A stretch of DNA of 64,000 nt from NCBI GenBank assembly GCA_949775045.1, contig OX459105.1, forward strand, positions 631,638 through 695,637, written 5' to 3'. Below the pieces are notes generated by a model. The model did not search any database. It was not told the DNA's origin and saw only the letters and a list, made by a program, of their open reading frames with translations. The DNA comes from Metridium senile. Its lineage: Eukaryota; Cnidaria; Anthozoa; Actiniaria; Metridiidae. This document shows positions 1-11,644 of the stretch, in pieces; position 1 is the first letter of the stretch; every line of letters starts with the position of its first letter. The position numbers and the translations under genes were made by a program.

Positions 1-374
1 AGAGGAAACCATCCAGTTCCAAGCACAGATCAAAAAGAGCAGACACCGAAAAGAGAAAAAAATACAAAACCAAACGAAAATATAGTGACGACGAATCACC
101 TCCAAGAAAGCATAAAGAAAGGTCTAAAAGAGAATCGAACAGTAGCGAATCTGAGGACTATTTACCTAGAGTTAAAAGACACAAAGACAAATCGAAAGAG
201 AAGTTTAAAGAACGAGACAGAGTGAGGTCTAAAAGAGAATCGAACAGTAGCGAATCTGAGGACTATTCACCTAGAGTTAAAAGACGGAAAGACAATTCGA
301 AAGAGAAGTTAAAAGAACGAGACAGAAGACGTAAAGACGATAATAAGAGACGGCGAAGAAGAGGGAGTAGCTAG
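1..374 (+). CDS. C-terminal end of an arginine/serine-rich nuclear protein (5' partial)
   Basis: Open in frame from position 3 to the TAG at 372-374, entering from outside the window. The roughly 123 visible residues are almost all K, R, E, S and D, with SR/RE-type runs (SSSKHRSKR, ESNSSESEDY, RRRRRRGSS at the end). This composition is typical of RS-domain splicing factors and related nuclear RNA-processing proteins, so a nuclear role is inferred; the specific family cannot be named from the tail. It contains a 35-residue direct repeat (105 nt, starting at 120 and again at 225), each copy beginning with RSKRESNSSESEDY. AATAAA follows at 449. The sequence downstream (about 600-1120) holds decayed copies of this gene's 3' end. 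Confidence 0.6.
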   Translation, partial: RKPSSSKHRSKRADTEKRKKYKTKRKYSDDESPPRKHKERSKRESNSSESEDYLPRVKRHKDKSKEKFKERDRVRSKRESNSSESEDYSPRVKRRKDNSKEKLKERDRRRKDDNKRRRRRGSS

Positions 375-448
375 TGTAGGGTTAGCATAGAGTTTGTTTT
401 TAATCATTTTTTGTATATTATTGTTTAATTGCATCTATATTTTTTAGG

Positions 449-454
449 AATAAA
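449..454 (+). promoter_or_regulatory. Polyadenylation signal AATAAA
   Basis: Canonical hexamer 75 bases after the stop codon of the RS-rich gene, followed by T-rich sequence. Position and sequence fit a poly(A) signal. Confidence 0.5.
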
Positions 455-599
455 TCAGGTTTCTCTGGCATTTTTAATATTGTTTTCTAATATTGTTTAC
501 TTTTTTTAAAAAACGCGTTACTCGAAAGTATTGTTTCGTTGTCAGTTTCGTATGTCAAAATGGGTGTGGCGAGTGCGTAACTCGAAAAGCGTAACTCGA

Positions 600-1120
600 G
601 AAATACCCTATTTGTTTTTAATAATTATTTGTATATTATTGTTTAAGTTAAAAATCCAAGGTTTCCCATTATCGATTTCTAACGCGAAGTATGATTGCAA
701 AGACGACAATGATAAGAAAAGACTTCAAGGAGGAGCTAGTGTAGGCTTTGAATATCATTGTTTTATCAATCCAAGGTTTCCTATAATATAATCGATTTCT
801 AACCCAAAGTATGACTGTAAAAACGACAGTGATAAACGTACTTAGAAGGAGGAGATAGTGAAAGAATTTGAGTATAATTTGTTTTGATAATGATTTGTAT
901 AGTTATTACAAACGCAAGGTTTTTCATCATCGATTATTATTACGCAAAGTTTGATTGTAAAGACGACTTAAAAACGACGATGATAAGGAAAGGAGGAGCT
1001 ATTATACCGATTGAATATAATTTGTTTTAATAATCATTTGTATAGTATTGTGTAATTCAAAACGCGAAGCATACAGCTTGAAAGGCGAACGACGATTGCA
1101 CGACCAGAAGGAACTGTGGG
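600..1120 (+). repeat. Degenerate tandem copies of the RS gene 3' end
   Basis: Three to four diverged units of roughly 130 bp. Each has an AAAGACGA...GATAA block, then a GGAGGAGCTAGTG-like block, then TTTGTATA...ATTGTTTAA, matching the sequence around the stop codon and 3' UTR of the RS-rich gene at 300-440. Units carry indels and in-frame stops, so they are not coding. Confidence 0.45.
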
Positions 1121-2822
1121 TAATACGAATTTCTTCTTATTCCTTTCTAAATTACTCAAAACATACCTCCACCGTTCAACGAAACCTTCGAGACGCCCAT
1201 CTAATTATAATATAATATTCAAACGATCACACTCGGAGCTGCTCGGCTATAAACGAACGGTAGTCAAGTGTTGTTTGTGAGGTGACAATGCATATCGGAA
1301 TTCACAACTTGAGTAAAAAATATAGACAATAGCGATCTCGGACAACCAAAACAATGCGAGCCTTGAGTAAGCGGTCGAAAAGTTTACCTATTTTGAAAAT
1401 TATTTTCGATATCTTCCAATCTATCAACGGTCATAAAACTGCAGGGCTCGACGAGTAACTATTTCAAAAAGCCAATGCTGCGGTAAGAAAAAAATTCATC
1501 AAGGAAATTTTAAGTTTTGAAATATTTTGTAAAAATGTGTGCAATATTAGACAAAAGAAGAAAAAGCGCAGTTATATCTCACCAAACGAAAAATCATGTA
1601 TGTCCTAATAGCCTGAAGTGATTTCGTTCATGTTCGCCAGACGGATAACTAAGACATTTGTTGACCAAATGAGACCAAAAGCAACTTTTTCTGAGCTTTT
1701 GTAGTGATGTTTTTGATCAAGTGAAATGGATGCTTGATTAATTTAATTTATTTGTTGTGTAAATGTTTAAAAGCGTTTTATTCAAAAATGCTTCCATATA
1801 AATCTTTTATTTTCAGCAACAACGAAGACCTTGATCTGAAGTTTGTGAAACAATCAATGCGGTTTTATAGAAAACTCTATTTCGCCTAAAATTGTCGTAT
1901 TTGTCAAAACTACTTTTCTATCATAAAAAATTATTGCTAGTTCAGATTGCAATATTTGAAACATCAGAACAAACTTCAGTCTATGCCTGAACTCGCTATG
2001 GAAATTAATTTGAAATTATTTTTCTACGCACGACGTATTTTGCGATCAGACAGCGACGGTGGCCCTTCAAAAATACTCAGTCGAGCCACCTTAAACACCC
2101 TGTTGGATGATGTTTCATGAAACTCATCCAACATTTCTTTTGTTCTCGTGTTCAACAAACCGTATCGCAACAATGTTGGCCAACAATGTTGCGTGCGTTT
2201 GCTCGGGCCTTAAGAATTCATCAGTTTAGCTCCAAAACAAATCCCATGCTCACGTACTCGCGTTATGCACGTGCGCAATTTGGCGCTTACTTTAATCGCG
2301 GTTCATAATCAGTGATTGCACGTGCACACTAAATTTACTAATTACTAATTTGTACAAAACAGTTATTCTTATAGAGAAGGTCTATCCTATGATAGTTTTC
2401 TTTTCCATTACATTAGCAATTTTATAAATTATGATAATTAGTTGGCGGCCATTATGAAATACCAATATGGCCAGCACTTCATTATCATATATATTTTTTA
2501 ATTCATATTTTAGTTGACCACTACATCAAAATTATAGATTAGAATGACATCAACAAAGGTAAAATGTTTGAGACAAAAATATTCAATTCTTGAGCTAGAA
2601 GTTATGAGAATTTCAAAAGTGTGAAAAACACCACAATGAGGCTAGCAAGGAAACAATTCACTGAACACATACAAATCTCTGTGACTTTTTAGTCTAATAG
2701 CTTCTAGTATTCTTAATATATATATAGCTAGAGGCTCACTTGAATTCTATTTATAGCAATACTGAACTTTCCAAAAATACATAATTCTGCTTGCTCTTTC
2801 TGACCGGTGGTGCTTATTGTTT
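1121..2822. other. No recognisable gene
   Basis: AT-rich unique-looking sequence. Only short open frames with no recognisable motif; no RNA gene or repeat structure seen. Confidence 0.5.
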
Positions 2823-3020
2823 AAGGCCTCGTCTACACGAATCCGATTTGGCTGAAACCGCATAGAAATATTTGCGTCCACACGAATCCGCGTATCCGGA
2901 GGATTCAAGTAAAAGTATGCGGTTTCGGTGACCGGATTCACTGGATTCGTGTGGACGATAGGCCGATTCGCATCAAAAAGTATGCGGTTTCAAAAGTATC
3001 CGGATCCGTGTAGACGGGGT
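2823..3020. mobile_element. Short inverted-repeat (MITE-like) element, CGTCTACACG ends
   Basis: The left end reads GGCCTCGTCTACACG and the right end is its near inverse, CGTGTAGACGGGGT. The interior repeats ATCCGGAT/GCGGTTTC motifs in both orientations. No coding capacity. Size and structure fit a non-autonomous DNA transposon. Confidence 0.55.
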
Positions 3021-3267
3021 ATAAGATAAGGTTTTGAGATCGTTGAAGTCTTTTGATTGAAGCAGATCAAGCAAGGAACATTCCAGCTACTTGTAACCCG
3101 CCGTACACGTCTATTGTTCTGCTATTTTGTTATGGACTTGCTGGATTAACGCCTATTCAGCTGTGTTGCATTACAACACATAAAGAACCCGGGCCCGGGA
3201 CAAAGAACTGTTAAAAATTCAGATTCAATAAAATTACTGCTTTATCTCTTATTCAGTAATATTTTTT

Positions 3268-3460
3268 CTACTGTGGAATAGAGCACAAACACTATATTTA
3301 TGGAATAGAATCAAATTGCTATTGTAGAATAGAGCACAAACACTATATTTATGGAATAGAATCAAATTGCTATTGTGGAATAGAGCGCAAACACTATATC
3401 GATCATGAAATACAATCAGATTGCTACTGTAGAATGGAGCGCAAACACAGTAGTTTATTC
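3268..3460. repeat. Tandem repeat, 51-bp unit, about four copies
   Basis: The motif GTRGAATAGAGCRCAAAC recurs at 3273, 3324, 3375 and 3429, a period of 51-54 bp, with the last copy most diverged. Confidence 0.6.
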
Positions 3461-3639
3461 ATTTTATCTTTGCCCCAGGGCAAACAAGTGTCGTGTAAAC
3501 AGGAAACGTTTCTATACAATGTTTTTCTCTTTAGTACTGTTTAGATTGACTATTTGTTATGTCTGTAACTGCAAAGTTGCCATGATAACAGGCTTATAAT
3601 TATTCTTTGAAAGACAAACTGTGGGTTGTTGTGCGCGCC

Positions 3640-3830
3640 CTTTTTTTAATTGGAGTGAGAGGCCCCACCGCTCGATCCTAAATAGACTCTTTTGTTCCAA
3701 TCGGTGTAGCTTTGAGTAGCTTTATCTACCTGGAGCCGATTGATGAAGATAGGAATGAAAAGTGCTCACCGTCGGCCAGATTAAAGCTTTTAGCTGAAGG
3801 AACTAACGAAGCTATAAATATTAGTGCTCT
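3640..3830 (+). mobile_element. SINE fragment (shared family with 57500 and 61630)
   Basis: Shares GTGTAGCTTTGAGTAGCTTT and a following CACCGTCGGCC block with the copy near 61630-61860, which keeps a tRNA-like head. The head here is damaged. Confidence 0.5.
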
Positions 3831-4000
3831 TTCGTTTTCCTGAGCTGGGAAATTGTTCAGTAATGTTTAAGAAATACATCTTTGTGAATAATTGACTTAG
3901 GGTGTAATGCCCTGAGATGAAAATCTAGTGATGCTACGGTATATAACCAAAGCTCATTGTCAATTCTTTGAGACAGGTATTTTCGCTGAAAAAGATGCTG

Positions 4001-4200
4001 NNNNNNNNNNNNNNNNNNNNNNNNNNNNNNNNNNNNNNNNNNNNNNNNNNNNNNNNNNNNNNNNNNNNNNNNNNNNNNNNNNNNNNNNNNNNNNNNNNNN
4101 NNNNNNNNNNNNNNNNNNNNNNNNNNNNNNNNNNNNNNNNNNNNNNNNNNNNNNNNNNNNNNNNNNNNNNNNNNNNNNNNNNNNNNNNNNNNNNNNNNNN
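4001..4200. other. Assembly gap (200 N)
   Basis: Exactly 200 unknown bases directly at the left edge of the 43-bp satellite. The round number suggests a placeholder of unknown true length, caused by the array. Confidence 0.9.
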
Positions 4201-7200
4201 ACAAAGCTCGAAAGTCACACTAAAAGGGGTCGTTATCCCATCTACAAAGCTCGAAAGTCACACTGAAAGGGGTCGTTATCCCATCTACAAAGCTCGAAAG
4301 TCACACTGAAAGGGGTCGTTATCCCATCTACAAAGCTCGAAAGTCACACTAAAAGGGGTCGTTATCCCATCTACAAAGCTCGAAAGTCACACTGAAAGTC
4401 GTCATTATCCCATCTACAAAGCTCGAAAGTCACACTAAAAGAGGTCGTTATCCCATCTACAAAGCTCGAAAGTCACACTGAAAGGGGTCGTTATCCCATC
4501 TACAAAGCTCGAAAGTCACACTAAAAGGGGTCGTTATCCCATCTACAAAGCTCGAAAGTCACACTGAAAGTCGTCATTATCCCATCTACAAAGCTCGAAA
4601 GTCACACTAAAAGAGGTCGTTATCCCATCTACAAAGCTCGAAAGTCACACTGAAAGGGGTCGTTATCCCATCTACAAAGCTCGAAAGTCACACTAAAAGG
4701 GGTCGTTATCCCATCTACAAAGCTCGAAAGTCACACTGAAAGTCATCATTATCCCATCTACAAAGCTCGAAAGTCACACTAAAAGGGGTCGTTATCCCAT
4801 CTACAAAGCTCGAAAGTCACACTGAAAGTCGTCATTATCCCATCTACAAAGCTCGAAAGTCACACTAAAAGAGGTCGTTATCCCATCTACAAAGCTCGAA
4901 AGTCACACTGACAGGGGTCGTTATCCCATCTACAAAGCTCGAAAGTCACACTGAAAGGAGTCGTTTTCCCATCTACAAAGCTCGAAAGTCACACTAAAAG
5001 GGGTCGTTATCCCATCTACAAAGCTCGAAAGTCACACTGAAAGGGGTCGTTATCCCATCTACAAAGCTCGAAAGTCACACTGAAAGGGGTCGTTATCCCA
5101 TCTACAAAGCTCGAAAGTCACACTAAAAGGGGTCGTTATCCCATCTATAAAGCTCGAAAGTCACACTGAAAGTCGTCATTATCCCATCTACAAAGCTCGA
5201 AAGTCACACTAAAAGAGGTCGTTATCCCATCTACAAAGCTCGAAAGTCACACTGAAAGGGGTCGTTATCCCATCTACAAAGCTCGAAAGTCACACTAAAA
5301 GGGGTCGTTATCCCATCTACAAAGCTCGAAAGTCACACTGAAAGTCGTCATTATCCCATCTACAAAGCTCGAAAGTCACACTAAAAGGGGTCGTTATCCC
5401 ATCTACAAAGCTCGAAAGTCACACTGAAAGTCGTCATTATCCCATCTACAAAGCTCGAAAGTCACACTAAAAGAGGTCGTTATCCCATCTACAAAGCTCG
5501 AAAGTCACACTAAAAGGGGTCGTTATCCCATCTACAAAGCTCGAAAGTCACACTGAAAGTCGTCATTATCCCATCTACAAAGCTCGAAAGTCACACTAAA
5601 AGGGGTCGTTATCCCATCTACAAAGCTCGAAAGTCACACTGAAAGTCGTCATTATCCCATCTACAAAGCTCGAAAGTCACACTAAAAGGGGTCGTTATCC
5701 CATCTACAAAGCTCGAAAGTCACACTAAAAGGCGTCGTTATCCCATCTACAAAGCTCCAAAGTCACACTAAAAGGGGTCGTTATCCCATCTACAAAGCTC
5801 TAAAGTCACACTGAAAGAGGTCGTTATCCCATCTACAAAGCTCGAAAGTCACACTGAAAGGGGTCGTTATCCCATCTACAAAGCTCGAAAGTCACACTGA
5901 AAGGGGTCGTTATCCCATCTACAAAGCTCGAAAGTCACACTAAAAGGGGTCGTTATCCCATCTACAAAGCTCGAAAGTCACACTGAAAGTCGTCATTATC
6001 CCATCTACAAAGCTCGAAAGTCACACTAAAAGAGGTCGTTATCCCATCTACAAAGCTCGAAAGTCACACTGAAAGGGGTCGTTATCCCATCTACAAAGCT
6101 CGAAAGTCACACTAAAAGGGGTCGTTATCCCATCTACAAAGCTCGAAAGTCACACTGAAAGTCGTCATTATCCCATCTACAAAGCTCGAAAGTCACACTA
6201 AAAGGGGTCGTTATCCCATCTACAAAGCTCGAAAGTCACACTGAAAGTCGTCATTATCCCATCTACAAAGCTCGAAAGTCACACTAAAAGAGGTCGTTAT
6301 CCCATCTACAAAGCTCGAAAGTCACACTAAAAGGGGTCGTTATCCCATCTACAAAGCTCGAAAGTCACACTGAAAGTCGTCATTATCCCATCTACAAAGC
6401 TCGAAAGTCACACTAAAAGGGGTCGTTATCCCATCTACAAAGCTCGAAAGTCACACTGAAAGTCGTCATTATCCCATCTACAAAGCTCGAAAGTCACACT
6501 AAAAGGGGTCGTTATCCCATCTACAAAGCTCGAAAGTCACACTAAAAGGCGTCGTTATCCCATCTACAAAGCTCCAAAGTCACACTAAAAGGGGTCGTTA
6601 TCCCATCTACAAAGCTCTAAAGTCACACTGAAAGAGGTCGTTATCCCATCTACAAAGCTCGAAAGTCACACTGAAAGGGGTCGTTATCCCATCTACAAAG
6701 CTCGAAAGTCACACTGAAAGTCGTCATTATCCCATCTACAAAGCTCGAAAGTCACACTAAAAGAGGTCGTTATCCCATCTACAAAGCTCGAAAGTCACAC
6801 TAAAAGGGGTCGTTATCCCATCTACAAAGCTCGAAAGTCACACTGAAAGTCGTCATTATCCCATCTACAAAGCTCGAAAGTCACACTAAAAGGGGTCGTT
6901 ATCCCATCTACAAAGCTCGAAAGTCACACTGAAAGTCGTCATTATCCCATCTACAAAGCTCGAAAGTCACACTAAAAGGGGTCGTTATCCCATCTACAAA
7001 GCTCGAAAGTCACACTAAAAGGCGTCGTTATCCCATCTACAAAGCTCCAAAGTCACACTAAAAGGGGTCGTTATCCCATCTACAAAGCTCTAAAGTCACA
7101 CTGAAAGAGGTCGTTATCCCATCTACAAAGCTCGAAAGTCACACTGAAAGGGGTCGTTATCCCATCTACAAAGCTCGAAAGTCACACTGAAAGGGGTCGT

Positions 7201-8562
7201 TATCCCATCTACAAAGCTCGAAAGTCACACTAAAAGGGGTCGTTATCCCATCTACAAAGCTCGAAAGTCACACTGAAAGTCGTCATTATCCCATCTACAA
7301 AGCTCGAAAGTCACACTAAAAGAGGTCGTTATCCCATCTACAAAGCTCGAAAGTCACACTGAAAGGGGTCGTTATCCCATCTACAAAGCTCGAAAGTCAC
7401 ACTAAAAGGGGTCGTTATCCCATCTACAAAGCTCGAAAGTCACACTGAAAGTCGTCATTATCCCATCTACAAAGCTCGAAAGTCACACTAAAAGGGGTCG
7501 TTATCCCATCTACAAAGCTCGAAAGTCACACTGAAAGTCGTCATTATCCCATCTACAAAGCTCGAAAGTCACACTAAAAGAGGTCGTTATCCCATCTACA
7601 AAGCTCGAAAGTCACACTGACAGGGGTCGTTATCCCATCTACAAAGCTCGAAAGTCACACTGAAAGGAGTCGTTTTCCCATCTACAAAGCTCGAAAGTCA
7701 CACTAAAAGGGGTCGTTATCCCATCTACAAAGCTCGAAAGTCACACTGAAAGGGGTCGTTATCCCATCTACAAAGCTCGAAAGTCACACTGAAAGGGGTC
7801 GTTATCCCATCTACAAAGCTCGAAAGTCACACTAAAAGGGGTCGTTATCCCATCTACAAAGCTCGAAAGTCACACTGAAAGTCGTCATTATCCCATCTAC
7901 AAAGCTCGAAAGTCACACTAAAAGAGGTCGTTATCCCATCTACAAAGCTCGAAAGTCACACTGAAAGGGGTCGTTATCCCATCTACAAAGCTCGAAAGTC
8001 ACACTAAAAGGGGTCGTTATCCCATCTACAAAGCTCGAAAGTCACACTGAAAGTCGTCATTATCCCATCTACAAAGCTCGAAAGTCACACTAAAAGGGGT
8101 CGTTATCCCATCTACAAAGCTCGAAAGTCACACTGAAAGTCGTCATTATCCCATCTACAAAGCTCGAAAGTCACACTAAAAGAGGTCGTTATCCCATCTA
8201 CAAAGCTCGAAAGTCACACTAAAAGGGGTCGTTATCCCATCTACAAAGCTCGAAAGTCACACTGAAAGTCGTCATTATCCCATCTACAAAGCTCGAAAGT
8301 CACACTAAAAGGGGTCGTTATCCCATCTACAAAGCTCGAAAGTCACACTGAAAGTCGTCATTATCCCATCTACAAAGCTCGAAAGTCACACTAAAAGGGG
8401 TCGTTATCCCATCTACAAAGCTCGAAAGTCACACTAAAAGGCGTCGTTATCCCATCTACAAAGCTCCAAAGTCACACTAAAAGGGGTCGTTATCCCATCT
8501 ACAAAGCTCTAAAGTCACACTGAAAGGGGTCGTTATCACATCTACAAAGCTCGAAAGTCAAA
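4201..8562. repeat. 43-bp satellite array, about 101 copies
   Basis: The unit is 43 bp (ACAAAGCTCGAAAGTCACAC, then TRAAAGGGGTCGTT, then ATCCCATCT). Variants occur in the middle (GGGGTCGTT, GTCGTCATT, GAGGTCGTT, GGCGTCGTT) and in the CTCGAA/CTCCAA/CTCTAA position. Copy-to-copy identity is very high. Rare variants recur at exact multiples of 43 bp, showing multi-unit amplification. The left end runs into the N gap; the right end decays at about 8560. The array has no coding meaning: frames close repeatedly. Confidence 0.95.
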
Positions 8563-10440
8563 CAAAAATCGGCATTTTGAGAACACTACAGGCGAAGCTC
8601 TGTTGATTTTTTAACTTCTTTTTATCTAACATTTTCTACGAGCAGCACAACAGTCATTTCTTTTAGGGTACCTTGGCAAAAACTCACTTCTCCATAAAAT
8701 AACGAAAAGCATTATGGGTAATTATGCAAATACTCGACAACACATAGCCCAGACCCTAATTCTTTATGTTTTTTTTATAAGGGCCAAGTCACCCGCTCCA
8801 ACCAGACAAAACTTGCACCGGTTGCCATGTTTACCAGTCGAAACTCACTAAAATTGCCTTGGTTGGTTCTGCGGTATCTACTACAAGACGACCAGGAATG
8901 CGAGTTAACTGATCCAATGACGCCGTTGTCAATAGCCACAACGGCTGGCGCTATTTTCTTTGTAAAATCGTCTTCCACCCTTGAATTCGTCCAAAAGAGC
9001 GTCTCCACCACCTAGACAAACTTAATGATGTATGACTAGGGGCTCTTGTATGTAGTAGCAAATGACTGAAAAAAGCTCTTATAAACTGGATTTTAGCTCA
9101 ATTCACGGTCAAGGTGTTGATTCGGAATTGAACGAGCTGAGCTAAAATCGGCAAGGCCTTTCTGGAAACCTTGAGCCATCGGTAGTTCGAAACAGCAACA
9201 GTTTCCCTGACAACGCCTTATTAGGAATTGAAATCGATTTTTTAATTTTTTTTGGCATCAAAATAGTCAAAAATTCAATAATAATCGCCGTCGCCAAAGG
9301 GTTAAAGTAAATAGTCTCAAAATAGAGAATCTGCAATTCTTTCAACTCACTGGTTTGCCTGCAACAGTTTGTTCAGTTTTTACAAACAAGGAAAACTAAC
9401 TGACCAGCACTGATTTAAATGATAAATTAAGATGTAGACGATTATTATTAGCATGTGTTAAGTTTTTGTTTTCAAATATTTCTCATTTTGAAATCGATGA
9501 AAACGACCAGTAACCAAACATTGACTGGCACTCAAAATAAAAACCGTGCGATGGTAAAATGTTAAAGGTCGTGCTAAACCTTTTTCACTATCATGTTTAA
9601 AGAAAATTAGTTAGGAAGTCTTCTGGATTGGCCACATTGTGTCTTGACTTATACAGGGATCTTATTGAAAGGGATCATTAATAATAAGAAACATAAACTT
9701 GCTAACCTGTTGCCAGATATTAACACTCGTGATCGAAATTTGAGAAAGAGACGCAAATTTCAGTAATACAATATAAAGACAAATAGATATCGAAATAGTT
9801 TCAGCGTACATAATTAATCGAAGACTTAGTAAAGTTAGATGATATATTAAGGGAAAATTTGAGATGCATAAATATGAATTCATATTTATTGCTACACTTT
9901 ACAATCATATGTTTGTTATTTATTCGATCTATATGTGAATTTCGACTTAACATAAGATACATTATTAATCAGTGTAATTCAGCCAAAATTATTTTCAATA
10001 AATAAACTATCTTCCTATCTAATGAACTATCTAACTACCATATGAAATATAAGGTTTAATGCTCTAGTAATTTTGAGTTCTTGCTAAAAGAAAAATTAGG
10101 AGACGGTTTCGAATTTCGTAAAAAAATTAAAAAATTAAAAATATTTGAAATTTCCGAAATTTTTTAAATACATCCAAGAATAAGTTAAAATATCAATGTA
10201 ATAAAGTTTACAGTCATAAAAAAGCAATATTTTCGATTTTTGAACTGGCTGCTGAACTGGCTGCTAACTTCAGCGCGGTGAAATCACGTCCATGTTCAAA
10301 ACACCTACAGCACCTACGAGCTTGAATCAATAGCTTTGAGTGTACATGGAAAATAATTTAGAACTAACTATGAACTGAACGAACTTTTAGATAGAAATTG
10401 TTAACACCGTAAAAAATGTTAACTTAGAGTCAGTAAAGGT
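8563..10440. other. No firm gene; one short two-strand open region
   Basis: Around 8775-9015 both strands are open for 60-80 codons in less AT-rich sequence, but no domain, splice context or homologous motif is visible. Near 9090-9150 a short imperfect inverted repeat (GATTTTAGCTC...GAGCTAAAATC) occurs. The rest is AT-rich with nothing recognisable. Confidence 0.4.
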
Positions 10441-10815
10441 TAAAATTTTTACGGTGTTACAGATTTCATCAGTTCTAATACTCATCGTTTCTTACTAGTT
10501 TACTCGCTAGTTTCTATTTCTATTTTTTACGGTGTTACAAATTTCATTCTATTACCTATCGTTTATATCAAACACCGACGCAGCCTATACTAGTTTACTC
10601 CCTAGTTTCTATTTCTATTTTTTACGGTGTTACAAATTTCATTCTATTACCTATCGTTTATATCAAACACCGACGCAGCCTATAATAGTTTACTCCCTAG
10701 TTTCTATTTTCTATTTCCATTGTTTTAACGGTGTCGGTAACAGATTTCATTCTATTTACATCAAATACCGACGCAGCCTGATATCAGTTTACTCGCTAGT
10801 TTCCATTTTTAGATA
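10441..10815. repeat. Copies of the 95-bp dispersed tandem family
   Basis: Three to four units containing TTTTTTACGGTGTTACAAAT, CTATCGTTTATATCAAACAC and TAGTTTACTC..CTAGTTTC. Same family as 17000, 21905, 31310 and 57928, here with the ACGGTGTTAC side reading on the + strand. Confidence 0.8.
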
Positions 10816-11010
10816 AACTGCTGATCAGAGAAGCTGAAATGTGCAAAGTCTGTTAACTATAATGTTTGAATATTACATTTACTATCCTATATAATATTCT
10901 ATACTACACTGTATAAAAGAGAGTTTTACTCTGGTTTTACTTTAATACTGACGTTTGGGACGTCAATCCTTTGTTATAGAATACCTGATACACAATTTAT
11001 TTGAAGCCCA

Positions 11011-11428
11011 ACACCGGTGTGTTTGAAGTAATGAGCACTATACTGATTCATCAAAGGTTTCAAACAAAATTGAGATAAATCTGAAAACAAACTTCAAACT
11101 TAACTACCTAAAGTCTTTGAGCCGGTTGTACGAAGCCTGAATATATAGCTAGCGCTATCCATCGGATATATTCCTTATCCAACGGATAAAACCTATACAA
11201 ACACCGGTGTGTTTGAAGTAATGAGCACTATACTAATTCATCAAAGGTTTCAAACAAAATTGAGATAAATCTGAAAACAAACTTCAAACTTAACTACCTA
11301 AAGTCTTTGAGCCGGTTGTACGAAGCCTGAATATATAGCTAGCGCTATCCATCGGATATATTCCTTATCCAACGGATAAAACCTATACAAATATATCCAG
11401 TGGATAACTTTATCCAGGCTTCGTACAA
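11011..11428. repeat. 190-bp direct duplication with an inverted-repeat element in its second copy
   Basis: ACACCGGTGTGTTTGAAGTA starts at 11011 and again at 11201, and about 190 bp are nearly identical. The second copy continues into a complete short inverted-repeat element, 11316-11428, with ends TTGTACGAAGCCTG and CAGGCTTCGTACAA and internal TATCC.GGATA motifs. The first copy holds only its left part. A further right end lies at 11607-11642 and a relative at 17310-17405. Confidence 0.7.
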
Positions 11429-11514
11429 TACTGAGTTTTTCTCTTAGTGTCCCTCTATTACTCCGACGAAGGGCTAAAGCTCGAAACGTCAGCGTTAACG
11501 TTAAGTCAACATAT

Positions 11515-11605
11515 TTTATGGTGTTATACAAATTTAATTATATTACCTATCGTTTGTATCAAATACCGGCGCAGCCTATATTAGTTTACTCGCTAGTTTC
11601 CATTC
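11515..11605. repeat. Fragment of the 95-bp dispersed family
   Basis: Contains ACGAAGGGCTAAAGCTCGAAACG just upstream (11464-11490) and then TTACCTATCGTTTGTATCAA and TAGTTTACTCGCTAGTTTCC. Confidence 0.6.
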
Positions 11606-11644
11606 TTATCCAGTAGATAACTTTATCCAGGCTTCGTACAACTA

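Noticed and set aside
3857..4309. Frames running through N at 4001-4200 and 37704-37903
   Set aside because: Translations of unknown bases.
8775..9015. Two-strand open region of 60-80 codons
   Set aside because: No start context, domain or splice partner, and neither strand is favoured.
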